From CAXBCP01 sp047638395 (lineage in GTDB: Bacteria > Pseudomonadota > Alphaproteobacteria > MPNO01 > UBA830), in assembly GCA_047638395.1 (NCBI GenBank), contig JBLIMV010000012.1, positions 1-64,000 of the forward strand: a stretch of DNA of 64,000 bases, in the 5' to 3' direction. The position numbers were made by a program, and so were the translations under genes. The notes below the pieces were generated by a model. That model saw only the letters and a program-made list of their open reading frames with translations, ran no database searches and was not told the origin of the DNA. Positions 18,540 through 26,853 of the stretch are shown here, piece by piece (position 1 is the first letter of the stretch; each line of letters begins with the position of its first letter).

Positions 18540-19082
18540 CTAGGGGTGGATTTCGATGGTGGTGCCGTCGTCGACCATCTTCCAGATTTGATCCATCTCG
18601 CGATTGGTCAGCGCAATGCAGCCCTGGGTCCAGTCAATCCGCGGATGGCCGACATCCTTCGCACTCCATCGGGTCGGCAGTCCGTGGATCATGATCTGCC
18701 CGCCGGGATCAACGCCCAGCTGGCGCGCACGGGCACGATCCTGCGTATTGGGATAGGAAATATGCAGTGCCCGATAGAATTTCGATTTGTTGGTATCTAG
18801 GCGGTAATCGACGGTGTAGGTGCCTTCCGGTGTCCGCGCATCGCCCTCGCGCGTCTTGTGACCCTTCGGGTAACGGCCCAGCGCAACACGGAAAACCTTC
18901 ATGACCCGGTCGCCGCGCATCAGCACCAGCCGGCGCTCACCCTTGAGCACGACCAGCCGGTCGGCCTTTAACGGCGTCCACAATGCGACGTCGTTCGGCG
19001 CGGCATGAGCCGGGCCGCCAAGCGAGACCATCATTGTAAAAATAAGCGTAATCAGCGTTCGCACTGCCAGCCCCGTTTCCAT
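18540..19082 (-). CDS. L,D-transpeptidase-like (YkuD fold) exported protein
   Basis: A 180-aa protein with a signal peptide (residues 1-28, cleavage after AHA) and a YkuD catalytic domain. H133 (MIHG) and C155 are the expected catalytic residues. The segment before the cysteine is WTQGC, so Gln153 replaces the His of the classical SHGC motif; this form is shared with YafK/DpaA-like proteins. It may crosslink peptidoglycan, attach or release proteins from it, or act as an amidase. A weak promoter-like TTGCAT-N16-TCTAAA lies at about 19105-19132 on its strand. Confidence 0.85.
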   Translation of the reverse strand: METGLAVRTLITLIFTMMVSLGGPAHAAPNDVALWTPLKADRLVVLKGERRLVLMRGDRVMKVFRVALGRYPKGHKTREGDARTPEGTYTVDYRLDTNKSKFYRALHISYPNTQDRARARQLGVDPGGQIMIHGLPTRWSAKDVGHPRIDWTQGCIALTNREMDQIWKMVDDGTTIEIHP

Positions 19083-19158
19083 GGGTTGAACGTTGAAAAA
19101 CAGATTTAGACCAAAAGGTTAAGACAATGCAAATTGTGTGCGAAAAAGTGGCCGCCCG

Positions 19159-19671
19159 TCACGCAGACGTGACCCGTTCCAATACGACGAAAGAATGGTC
19201 AAATTCGTCTTTTTCGCCCGCTGAATGTCTTTCACGCGATGTTTCGACCCAGTCCGCCCGGTCAAACGCCGGAAAGGTCACATCGCCGACCACCGCCGCG
19301 TGCACCTCGGTCAGATAGATCCGCCCCGCAATCGCCAGCGCCGCGCGGTAGAGCCCCGCCCCGCCGATCACCATCACGTCATCATCTGCCAAGTCGTCAA
19401 CCAGCGTTCCGGCATGGGCGACCGCCGCCTCCAGATCACTAAAAACCTCCACACCGTCGGCGGAAAAATCCGGATTCCTGCTGACCACAAGATTGGGACG
19501 GCCGGGCAATGGCCGGCCAATGGACTCGAACGTTTTACGGCCCATGATGATGGGTTTGCCCATCGTGACAGATTTGAAATAACGGAGATCGCCGGACAGC
19601 CTCCATGGCAATCCGCCGTCGCGCCCGATGACACCATTCTCGGCCGCGGCGACAATCAGGGCGACAGTCAC
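19159..19671 (-). CDS. folA: Dihydrofolate reductase
   Basis: A 170-aa NADPH-dependent enzyme regenerating tetrahydrofolate, which is needed after the ThyA reaction. Family signatures include ALIVAAAENGVIG, DGGLPWRLSGDL and PIIMGRKTFESIGRPLPGR. The start is a GTG: the one at 19671 gives normal family length and starts at VALIVA, but its AGGA box is very close; another GTG at 19693 is possible. It follows thyA, whose stop codon is at 19700. Confidence 0.94.
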   Translation of the reverse strand: MTVALIVAAAENGVIGRDGGLPWRLSGDLRYFKSVTMGKPIIMGRKTFESIGRPLPGRPNLVVSRNPDFSADGVEVFSDLEAAVAHAGTLVDDLADDDVMVIGGAGLYRAALAIAGRIYLTEVHAAVVGDVTFPAFDRADWVETSRERHSAGEKDEFDHSFVVLERVTSA

Positions 19672-19699
19672 GTCCTGAGACCCCGCGCCATCCACCGGA

Positions 19700-20494
19700 T
19701 CAAACTGCGACAGCCGCCGGGATATGCGGGTGGAACCGGTACCCGTCGAGCGCAAAATCGTCGTATTTAAAACCGAAAATATCGGTGACGTCGGGGTTCA
19801 GTGTCATTGTCGGCAGCGGATAGATCTCCCGCTCAAGCTGGGCATCGGTCTGTTCGATGTGATTGGAATAGAGATGCGCATCTCCCAGCGTATGGACAAA
19901 TTCACCGGGCTGCAGCCCCGTCGACTGTGCCATCATCAGGGTCAGCAGGGCGTAGGATGCAATATTGAACGGCACGCCGAGGAATATATCGGCGCTGCGC
20001 TGATAGAGCTGGCAGGAAAGCTTTCCGTCCGCCACGTAGAACTGGAACAGGCAGTGACAGGGTGGCAGCGCCATCGTCTCGATCTGCGGCACGTTCCACG
20101 CACTCACGATCAGGCGGCGCGAATCAGGATTGGTTTTGATCTGGTCGGTGACATGCGCGATCTGATCGACGGTCGTACCGTCGCCTGTGTCCCAGGACCG
20201 CCACTGCGCGCCGTAGACCGGGCCCAGGTCGCCGTTCTCATCGGCCCACTCGTTCCAGATCGACACACCGTTGTCGTTCAGATACGCGATATTGGTATCG
20301 CCCTGCAGAAACCACAAAAGCTCGTGGATGATGGATTTGGTGTGAATCTTCTTGGTCGTGACCATCGGAAACCCGTCGGCCAGGTTGAACCGCATCTGGT
20401 GGCCGAACACGCTGTAGGTGCCCGTGCCCGTGCGGTCGTCCTTCCAGACGCCGGATTCGCGGACACGCCGCATAAGATCGAGATATTGCTGCAT
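19700..20494 (-). CDS. thyA: Thymidylate synthase
   Basis: A 264-aa enzyme that methylates dUMP to dTMP using methylene-tetrahydrofolate, producing dihydrofolate for FolA downstream. The catalytic cysteine is in ALPPCHCLFQFYV, and the folate and dUMP contacts RSADIFLGVPFNIASYA and HIYSNH-like (LYSNHIEQ) are present. The start giving MQQYLDLM at 20494 matches the 264-aa E. coli enzyme; a longer frame adds 15 residues. thyA-folA forms the usual pair. Confidence 0.97.
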   Translation of the reverse strand: MQQYLDLMRRVRESGVWKDDRTGTGTYSVFGHQMRFNLADGFPMVTTKKIHTKSIIHELLWFLQGDTNIAYLNDNGVSIWNEWADENGDLGPVYGAQWRSWDTGDGTTVDQIAHVTDQIKTNPDSRRLIVSAWNVPQIETMALPPCHCLFQFYVADGKLSCQLYQRSADIFLGVPFNIASYALLTLMMAQSTGLQPGEFVHTLGDAHLYSNHIEQTDAQLEREIYPLPTMTLNPDVTDIFGFKYDDFALDGYRFHPHIPAAVAV

Positions 20495-20546
20495 GGTTCT
20501 CTTTTTGGCCCAAATTCGGCGCGCTGACAAATTTGCCAAGCTTCAC

Positions 20547-20575
20547 TTTAATTTAAGGCCGAATCACCCTATATT
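20547..20575 (+). promoter_or_regulatory. ssrA: Candidate ssrA promoter
   Basis: A good -10 hexamer TATATT (20570-20575) lies 17 nt after TTTAAT, a poor -35, in AT-rich DNA between divergent thyA and ssrA. A perfect small hairpin GCTGGC-TT-GCCAGC follows at 20582-20595. Confidence 0.4.
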
Positions 20576-20596
20576 AGAAGTGCTGGCTTGCCAGCT

Positions 20597-20885
20597 ATGG
20601 TGATAAACGACTTGTGTAATAAACGGAGTGGACCCGGGGGCAGTACCCGGCGCCTCCACCAAATTTCCGGCTTGGCCGGCCTCTGACAACGAGGTCCGCA
20701 CACGGTTTTGGGGGCGAAACAGGATCGACACACGTGTAAAGACTTGTCTTTTGCCCGGTATGGTACCGCCGTTAGCGGGCCGTTTTTACAAGAGCCAATG
20801 ATAATGACTTGGCCCTCGCTGCCTAATTAGGCAAGCGCGGTTCGGGGGGGCGCCGGGCAACAGAAGCCCCTCCACTAATTCCTGA
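20597..20885 (+). ncRNA. ssrA: tmRNA, permuted two-piece form
   Basis: The gene has the circularly permuted order of alphaproteobacterial tmRNA. The acceptor piece comes first: T stem CCGGG/CCCGG with loop GGCAGTA, then CGCCTCC and CCA ending at 20661. An intervening segment (20662-20709) is removed. The coding piece starts at about 20710 with GGGGGCG, which pairs with CGCCTCC (one G-U), followed by the conserved AAACAGGATCGAC. The tag reading frame is at 20794-20826. Outer ends are approximate. The RNA rescues stalled ribosomes and marks the incomplete protein for proteolysis. Confidence 0.93.
20794..20826 (+). other. ssrA: tmRNA proteolysis tag reading frame
   Basis: Starting from resume codon GCC, the frame reads ANDNDLALAA then TAA. 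The ANDN start is shared by alphaproteobacterial tags and the ALAA end is a ClpX-type degron. At 10 codons it is on the short side. With the non-templated alanine the full tag is AANDNDLALAA. Confidence 0.9.
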
Positions 20886-20955
20886 ACATATATCGGTATG
20901 CAGTGCGCACAGTTCAGCTTGCGGTTCCGGCCCGCATGCCATATGAGTCCCCGCC

Positions 20956-21468
20956 ATGTCCGAAGATATGATGGATTATCAGTCACTGGTTGAACGCGCG
21001 ATGAAAGGTGTCGTGCGCGAGGCCCTGTTGAAGGTCGGCAAGGATGGACTTCCCGGCGAGCATCATCTGTACATCACGTTCAGAACGCAGGACGAAGGCG
21101 TCGAGATTACCGACCGCCTGATCTCGCAATATCCCGAAGAAATGACGATCGTTCTTCAGTACCAGTTCTGGGGCCTCGAAATCTCGGAAGATGCCTTTGA
21201 AATCACGCTCAGTTTCTCGGGCAATAACGAACGGCTGTATATCCCGTTCGATGCAATCGTCGGCTTTGCCGACCCGTCGGTAAATTTCGGCCTGCAGTTC
21301 AAAGCCGCCGAAGGCGACTTTGCCGAAATCGGGCCCGGCGAAACGCAGGACATCGAAGAAATCGACGGCAGCGATGCACCGCCGATCCCCGAAGACAGCA
21401 ATAGCGACGGCGAACAGAAGACCGGCGAAGTGGTCGCGCTGGACGCCTTTCGCAAAAAGAAAACCTGA
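20956..21468 (+). CDS. sspB: SspB-family adaptor for ssrA-tagged proteins
   Basis: A 170-aa protein of the alphaproteobacterial SspB type, which tethers ssrA-tagged substrates to ClpXP. The folded substrate-binding domain covers about residues 8-115 (segments LYITFRTQDEGVEI and MTIVLQYQFWGLEI). It is followed by an acidic disordered linker (about 120-155) and a C-terminal EVVALDAFRKKKT tail resembling the ClpX-binding module. It is encoded directly after ssrA, placing adaptor and tag side by side. The start at 20956 has no strong ribosome site; a second ATG lies 15 nt further in. Confidence 0.9.
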   Translation: MSEDMMDYQSLVERAMKGVVREALLKVGKDGLPGEHHLYITFRTQDEGVEITDRLISQYPEEMTIVLQYQFWGLEISEDAFEITLSFSGNNERLYIPFDAIVGFADPSVNFGLQFKAAEGDFAEIGPGETQDIEEIDGSDAPPIPEDSNSDGEQKTGEVVALDAFRKKKT

Positions 21469-21500
21469 CCCACTCCTGAATTACCCCGGGGATTATCCCA

Positions 21501-23111
21501 ATGGCTGATGATAATTTTCACGAGATGTTTCCGCTCGGCGAAGACACGACCGAATATCGCAAACTGACATCGGATTATGTCTCCACCGCGGAATTCGACG
21601 GCGAAGAAGTGCTCGTCGTCGATCCCGAAGGCATCAAACAGTTATCGGCCCAGGCTTTTGTCGATATCGCACATTATCTGCGCCCCGGACACCTGCAACA
21701 ACTGCGCAATATTCTCGACGACCCGGAAGCATCCGACAACGACCGGTTCGTGGCACTTGACCTGTTGAAGAACGCCAATATTTCGGCCGGCGGCATCCTG
21801 CCGATGTGTCAGGACACCGGTACGGCGATCATCATGGCCAAGAAAGGCCAGAACGTCTGGGTAAAGGGCAATGACGAAGCCGCCATTTCGGACGGCGTGT
21901 TAAAGACCTATCAGGAAAGCAACCTGCGCTATTCGAACGTGGCACCACTGTCGATGTTCCAGGAAGTGAATACCGGAAACAACCTGCCGGCTCAGATCGA
22001 CATCTATTCAACCCGGGGCAATGCCTACAAATTCCTGTTCGTCGCCAAGGGCGGCGGATCGGCCAACAAGACCTTCCTGTTTCAGCAGACACCCGCTGTC
22101 ATGAACGAAGACAAGATGGTCGCGTTTCTGGATGAGAAAATCCGCACGCTCGGCACAGCCGCCTGCCCGCCCTATCATCTTGCGATCGTCATCGGCGGCA
22201 CCTCGGCCGAGCTCAACCTGAAAACGGTCAAGCTCGCCAGCACGCGTTATCTCGACAATCTGCCCACACACGGCAACGAATACGGCCAGGCGTTCCGCGA
22301 TCTCGAAATGGAACAAACGGTTCTGGAGCTGACCCGTCAGATGGGGATCGGTGCGCAGTTCGGCGGCAAGTATTTCTGCCACGATGTCCGCGTCATCCGC
22401 CTGCCGCGTCACGGCGCCAGCGTGCCGATCGGGCTCGGTGTGTCATGCTCTGCCGACCGCCAGGCACTTGGCAAAATCACCAAGGACGGCGTGTTCATCG
22501 AACAGCTTGAGATGAACCCGGCGAAATACATGCCGGACGTCGAGCCGACCGATCTTGCCGACGAAGTCGTCCAGATCGACCTGAACCGGCCGATGGCCGA
22601 GATTCAAAAAATCCTGAGCGGTTGCGAGGTCAAGACACGGCTGTCCCTGTCCGGCTCGATGATCGTTGCGCGCGATGCCGCGCATGCGAAGATCAAAGAA
22701 CGCCTCGATGCCGGAGAAGAAATGCCGGATCATTTTCGCAATCACGCTATTTATTACGCAGGCCCGGCCAAAACACCCGAAGGCTATGCATCTGGCTCGT
22801 TCGGGCCGACCACCGCGGGCCGGATGGATTCCTACGTCGAGGAATTCCAGGCCAAGGGCGGCAGCTTTATCATGCTGGCCAAGGGCAACCGGTCCAAACA
22901 GGTAACCGATGCCTGCAAAGCCTATGGCGGCTTTTACCTCGGTTCCATCGGCGGTCCCGCCGCACGGCTGGCACAGGACTGCATCAAAAAGGTCGAATGC
23001 ATCGAGTACCCCGAGCTCGGGATGGAAGCGATCTGGCGGATTGAGGTTGAGAATTTCCCGGCCTTCATCGTCGTCGATGACAAGGGCAACGACTTCTTCG
23101 CAAATCTCTGA
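21501..23111 (+). CDS. Class I fumarate hydratase (iron-sulfur)
   Basis: A 536-aa class I fumarase of the single-polypeptide type, with the N-terminal alpha domain and C-terminal beta domain. It interconverts fumarate and malate. Cysteines expected to ligate the [4Fe-4S] cluster are in LPMCQDTG, VSCSADR and LSGCEVKT. The beta domain contains GPTTAGRMDSY, typical of the family. Length matches E. coli FumA/FumB (~548). A second, cluster-free class II fumarase lies 2.3 kb downstream on the same strand. Confidence 0.94.
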   Translation: MADDNFHEMFPLGEDTTEYRKLTSDYVSTAEFDGEEVLVVDPEGIKQLSAQAFVDIAHYLRPGHLQQLRNILDDPEASDNDRFVALDLLKNANISAGGILPMCQDTGTAIIMAKKGQNVWVKGNDEAAISDGVLKTYQESNLRYSNVAPLSMFQEVNTGNNLPAQIDIYSTRGNAYKFLFVAKGGGSANKTFLFQQTPAVMNEDKMVAFLDEKIRTLGTAACPPYHLAIVIGGTSAELNLKTVKLASTRYLDNLPTHGNEYGQAFRDLEMEQTVLELTRQMGIGAQFGGKYFCHDVRVIRLPRHGASVPIGLGVSCSADRQALGKITKDGVFIEQLEMNPAKYMPDVEPTDLADEVVQIDLNRPMAEIQKILSGCEVKTRLSLSGSMIVARDAAHAKIKERLDAGEEMPDHFRNHAIYYAGPAKTPEGYASGSFGPTTAGRMDSYVEEFQAKGGSFIMLAKGNRSKQVTDACKAYGGFYLGSIGGPAARLAQDCIKKVECIEYPELGMEAIWRIEVENFPAFIVVDDKGNDFFANL

Positions 23112-23135
23112 CGGCTTGCCCGGTTCAGGTGCGCC

Positions 23136-23666
23136 ATGGCAATACTGCCGGACATCGTCGAACCTGGCCTGACAACGATCTTTTGCGGATCGGCGGCAAG
23201 CTCGGCATCCGCGCGGCTCGGCGCTTATTACGCGGGACCCGGCAACCGCTTCTGGCCGGCGCTGTTTGAGGCGGGCCTGACCCCCACCCTGTTTGCACCC
23301 TCCGAATTCCGGCGTCTGCCGGATCTGGGTATCGGCATCACCGATCTCGCCAAGCATGAATCAGGCATGGATATCGCCTTGTCGTCGAATGCCTATGACG
23401 CAGGCGCGCTGCTGGAAAAAATAGAGGCATGCCAACCGCTACATCTCGCCTTTACCGGCAAGCGGCCCGCCGGGATATTTCTGCTCGAAGCGCTTGGCGC
23501 CACGCTGAAAGACTATGGCGAACAATCGGTCACAATCGGCACGACACGCATATTCGTCCTTCCCTCGCCTTCAGGGGCCGCACGTCGTTGGTGGTCGATC
23601 GAGCCATGGATTAGACTGGGGGAAATTCATCAGGCGGCCATTCGGCGACAGGAGAACGGGCAATGA
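23136..23666 (+). CDS. Mug-like uracil/mismatch-specific DNA glycosylase family protein
   Basis: A 176-aa protein of the uracil-DNA glycosylase superfamily. The segment TIFCGSAASSASARLGAYYA occupies the place of motif I, followed by GPGNRFWPALFEAGLTP, characteristic of Mug/TDG-like enzymes, and the C-terminal motif LPSPSGAARRWW. The usual GINPG of Mug is GSAAS here, so the catalytic Asn is not conserved in that form and substrate range is uncertain. It overlaps the PanE-like gene by 4 nt (ATGA). Confidence 0.72.
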   Translation: MAILPDIVEPGLTTIFCGSAASSASARLGAYYAGPGNRFWPALFEAGLTPTLFAPSEFRRLPDLGIGITDLAKHESGMDIALSSNAYDAGALLEKIEACQPLHLAFTGKRPAGIFLLEALGATLKDYGEQSVTIGTTRIFVLPSPSGAARRWWSIEPWIRLGEIHQAAIRRQENGQ

Positions 23667-24676
23667 AGTTTTGCGTATTCGGCGCAGGTGCGGTTGGCGG
23701 ATTTGTCGGCGGGATGGTTGCCCGCACCGATACCGAGGTCTCTCTGGTCGCCCGGGGCGAACACCTCGCGGCATTGCAGGAAAACGGCCTGCGCGTCATT
23801 ACCCCGGATGCGGAATTCACCGTCACGCCGCCGGCAACCGACACCCCGACAGACCTTGGTGTACAGGATGTCGTCTTTCTGTCCGCAAAGGCCCATGCCC
23901 TGACGGCGGCAGCCGAGGCGATGCGGCCGCTGATCGGACCGGACACCGTCATCGTGTCCGCGCAGAACGGCATTCCGTTCTGGTATTTCCATGCCCATGG
24001 CGGGCCGCTCGATGGCTCTACGCTGCAGACGGTCGATCCGGGCGGGCGGATCGCCGACAGCATCGGCTGCGCGCGCGTGATCGGCTGCGTGATTACATCG
24101 AGCAACACGGTTGAGGCGCCGGGCGTCGTCCGCAACATCGGCAACCGGGTATTCGCGATCGGCGAGCCCGACGGCAATCTGTCACCGCGCCTGAGCGATA
24201 TTGCCGCAATCCTGACCGATGCCGGTCTGGAAGCTCCGATGACCGAGGCGATCCGCAGCGAAGTCTGGGTCAAGATGTGGGGCAATGTCTCGTTCAGCCC
24301 GATGGCGGCCCTGACCATGTCGAAACTCGGCCCTCTGGTCGAACGCGACGACCTGTTGCAGCTGGGCGTGTCAGTCATGAAAGAAGTGCAGGCGGTCGGC
24401 GAGGCGCTTGGCGTGACATTCCATCAGAAAATTACCGACCGAGTGGCGGGAACGCGCAAAGTATCCGGCCACAAGACATCTATCCTGCAGGATCTCGAAG
24501 CTGGCCGCCCGATGGAAGTCGACGGGATTACCGGCGCCGTTGTCGAGCTCGGCCGGCTGACGGGTGTCGAAACACCCATGATAGATCTTGTTTACGCGTT
24601 ACTTCGGCAACGCGGGCGCGAAGCCGGGCTGTATCCGGAGATAGATTTCGACCCGCTGGCGGCGCCGGTATCGTGA
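23663..24676 (+). CDS. Ketopantoate reductase (PanE/ApbA) family protein
   Basis: A 337-aa NAD(P)H-dependent reductase. The N-terminal Rossmann motif is GAGAVGGFVGG, and the C-terminal ApbA domain has the SEVWVKMWGN segment with the family's conserved Lys/Asn. True PanE makes pantoate for coenzyme A; many genomes carry paralogues of unknown substrate, so the biosynthetic role is not certain. AGGAG precedes the ATG. It converges with the RidA-like gene; the stop codons are only 2 nt apart. Confidence 0.85.
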   Translation: MKFCVFGAGAVGGFVGGMVARTDTEVSLVARGEHLAALQENGLRVITPDAEFTVTPPATDTPTDLGVQDVVFLSAKAHALTAAAEAMRPLIGPDTVIVSAQNGIPFWYFHAHGGPLDGSTLQTVDPGGRIADSIGCARVIGCVITSSNTVEAPGVVRNIGNRVFAIGEPDGNLSPRLSDIAAILTDAGLEAPMTEAIRSEVWVKMWGNVSFSPMAALTMSKLGPLVERDDLLQLGVSVMKEVQAVGEALGVTFHQKITDRVAGTRKVSGHKTSILQDLEAGRPMEVDGITGAVVELGRLTGVETPMIDLVYALLRQRGREAGLYPEIDFDPLAAPVS

Positions 24677-24678
24677 AA

Positions 24679-25146
24679 TCAGACGACCTGAAAAACGCCC
24701 TCGACCTCGATCGCAACACCGAACGGCATCGAGGCGACGCCAATGGCCGTCCGTGAATGACGGCCCGGATCGCCGTACAGATCGATAAACAGCTCTGACG
24801 CCCCGTTCAGGACGGCGGACACATCGGTAAAATCGGGATCGACGTTTATGTAGCCCTTTATCCGGACCACTTCCTTGACCCGGTCCATATCGCCCAGGGC
24901 CTCCTTGATACAGGCGAGCACCATCAATGCGCTGGTCCGCGCGGCAAGCTGGCCTTCTTCAAGCGAATATTCCCGGCCGACTTTGCCGATGAACGAAATT
25001 TCATTGTCGATGCGGGGAACCTGGCCCGAGACAAACAATAGATCGCCCGCCATTTTCCAGTTCAGAATCTTCGCAACCTTCGGGCTTGCGGCCACCGGCA
25101 GCGTAATTCCCATTTCAGCAAGCTTGCTTTCGATATTTCCAGCCAT
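24679..25146 (-). CDS. RidA (YjgF/YER057c/UK114) family protein
   Basis: A 155-aa protein of the Rid family with segments LLFVSGQVPRID, ALMVLACIKEALGDMDRV and SRTAIGVASMPFGVAIEVE. RidA enzymes hydrolyse reactive enamine/imine intermediates released by PLP enzymes. This sequence is longer than archetypal RidA (~128 aa) and belongs to the YjgF-like branch with an N-terminal extension (KLAEMGITLPVA), whose substrates are less well known. The arginine of the active site appears kept in HSRTA. Confidence 0.85.
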   Translation of the reverse strand: MAGNIESKLAEMGITLPVAASPKVAKILNWKMAGDLLFVSGQVPRIDNEISFIGKVGREYSLEEGQLAARTSALMVLACIKEALGDMDRVKEVVRIKGYINVDPDFTDVSAVLNGASELFIDLYGDPGRHSRTAIGVASMPFGVAIEVEGVFQVV

Positions 25147-25207
25147 AATTCACTCCTACACGGTTTGCCCGGCGCATGGTGAAGACATCATAGACGAGGA
25201 ATCAGCC

Positions 25208-25393
25208 GTGATCGACCTGACGCGTGTCTACCACCGCTATTTTTGGGCGGATAATCCAAACAAGCGTGATTTCAGAGAATACAGCCCTCGGCGCCCGAAC
25301 ATTCGAGCGAAATCCAAACGCCGCAGGCTGTCGTATTACAATCTGGACGACATTTTACTGACTATTCAGTATGTGTCGGCGAACGCGAAATAA
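25208..25393 (+). CDS. Possible small basic protein upstream of fumC
   Basis: A 61-codon frame starting with GTG, preceded by a good AGGA box 7 nt upstream. It begins (M)IDLTRVYHRYFWADN, has a strongly basic middle (RAKSKRRRLSYY) and ends in LLTIQYVSANAK. I do not recognise a family. Codon use is less GC-rich at third positions than in neighbours. It occupies most of the 286-nt gap between ridA and fumC. It may be a real small gene or chance. Confidence 0.35.
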   Translation: MIDLTRVYHRYFWADNPNKRDFREYSPRRPNIRAKSKRRRLSYYNLDDILLTIQYVSANAK

Positions 25394-25396
25394 GAA

Positions 25397-25418
25397 CCCG
25401 TTTCCCCCGAGAAACGGG
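25397..25418 (+). other. Stem-loop in the fumC 5' leader
   Basis: CCCGTTTC and GAAACGGG form a perfect 8-bp stem with loop CCCCGA, 3 nt after the small ORF's stop and 14 nt before the fumC start codon. There is no U tract. Confidence 0.5.
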
Positions 25419-25432
25419 CGAAAATAGAGAAT

Positions 25433-26848
25433 ATGGCCAGAAAAAAAACCCGGATAGAGCGTGATTCAATGGGGCAGGTTGCTGTGCCAGCGGATTGCTA
25501 TTGGGGCGCCCAGACACAGCGCAGCCTGAAGAACTTTCCGATTGGAACGGAACGGTTCCCGGATTCCATCATCCGCGCCTTTGGCCTTCAGAAACAGGCA
25601 GCCGCACTGGCTAATATGCACCTCGGCGCCCTTGATAAAAAACTTGGTCGGACGATTGCCCGGGCCGCCGCGGAGGTCGCATCCGGAAAGCTCTCGGATA
25701 ATTTCCCACTGGTGGTCTGGCAGACCGGGTCGGGCACGCAAACCAACATGAATGCCAATGAAGTAATTGCGAACCGCAGCAACGAAATCCTCGACCAACC
25801 GCTCGGCACCATGGCCCCGGTCCATCCGAACGATCATGTAAATCTTGGCCAGTCGTCGAATGATTCCTTTCCAACGGTCATGCATATAGCAGCTTTTACC
25901 CGGATCCAGGACCACCTCCTGCCCGGGCTCACCCTGCTGCGGGAAGCGCTCGCGGGGCGCGAAGCGGTGTTCGCGAAGATCGTCAAGACGGGCCGGACAC
26001 ATTTGCAGGATGCGACGCCCCTGACCCTCGGTCAGGAATTCTCGGCCTTCGTGGCCCAGCTCGATCACAGTATCGCCCGGGTTGGAGATACTCTCCCCCG
26101 GCTGCTCAGCATCGCCCAGGGCGGCACTGCCGTCGGTACGGGCCTGAATTCTGTTCGCGGCTTCGACAAACGCTTTTGCACCGAACTGCGCAAACTGACC
26201 GGTCGGAAGTTTAGCCCCGCCGCCAACAAGTTCGAAGCGATGTCTTCTCATGATGCAATCGTGGAGACATCCGGTGCGCTGAACGTCGTCGCTGTATCCC
26301 TGATGAAAATTGCTAATGACATCCGCCTGCTTGCCTCCGGCCCGCGGGCAGGCATCGGTGAGATCAACCTGCCCGCCAACGAACCGGGATCGTCGATCAT
26401 GCCCGGCAAGGTGAACCCGACCCAGGCCGAGGCCCTTGCGATGGTCTGCGCTCAGGTGATGGGGAACCACACAACGATTACGGTCGCCGGATCACACGGC
26501 CATCTCCAGCTCAACACCTTCAAGCCGGTCATGATCTTCAATCTGCTTCAGTCGATTGAACTTCTTGCCGATGCATCCACGAGTTTTGCGCAGCGCTGCG
26601 TCGACGGCATCACAGCGAATGAGCGCCGGATCGGTGATCTGGTCGACAAATCGCTCATGCTTGTGACCGCGCTGACCCCGCATATCGGCTACGACAATGC
26701 CGCGCAAATTGCCAAATCCGCCTTTACCAATGACACGAGCCTTCGTGAAGCCGCGATCGACAGCGGCCTCGTCACACCAGCGCAATTCGACCGCTGGGTA
26801 AATCCCAATGACATGTTAAAGCCGTCCCCTGCCGGACGGAGAAAGTAA
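25433..26848 (+). CDS. fumC: Class II fumarate hydratase
   Basis: A 471-aa cluster-free fumarase of the aspartase/fumarase superfamily. The signature loop GSSIMPGKVNPTQ is present, along with TGSGTQTNMNANEV and GRTHLQDATPLT (catalytic His/Thr region). Length is typical. The N-terminus is slightly basic (MARKKTRIERDSMGQV). It is oxygen-stable, so it can complement the Fe-S fumarase at 21.5 kb. It is followed 5 nt later by a ribbon-helix-helix gene. Confidence 0.95.
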   Translation: MARKKTRIERDSMGQVAVPADCYWGAQTQRSLKNFPIGTERFPDSIIRAFGLQKQAAALANMHLGALDKKLGRTIARAAAEVASGKLSDNFPLVVWQTGSGTQTNMNANEVIANRSNEILDQPLGTMAPVHPNDHVNLGQSSNDSFPTVMHIAAFTRIQDHLLPGLTLLREALAGREAVFAKIVKTGRTHLQDATPLTLGQEFSAFVAQLDHSIARVGDTLPRLLSIAQGGTAVGTGLNSVRGFDKRFCTELRKLTGRKFSPAANKFEAMSSHDAIVETSGALNVVAVSLMKIANDIRLLASGPRAGIGEINLPANEPGSSIMPGKVNPTQAEALAMVCAQVMGNHTTITVAGSHGHLQLNTFKPVMIFNLLQSIELLADASTSFAQRCVDGITANERRIGDLVDKSLMLVTALTPHIGYDNAAQIAKSAFTNDTSLREAAIDSGLVTPAQFDRWVNPNDMLKPSPAGRRK

Positions 26849-26853
26849 GTCCC

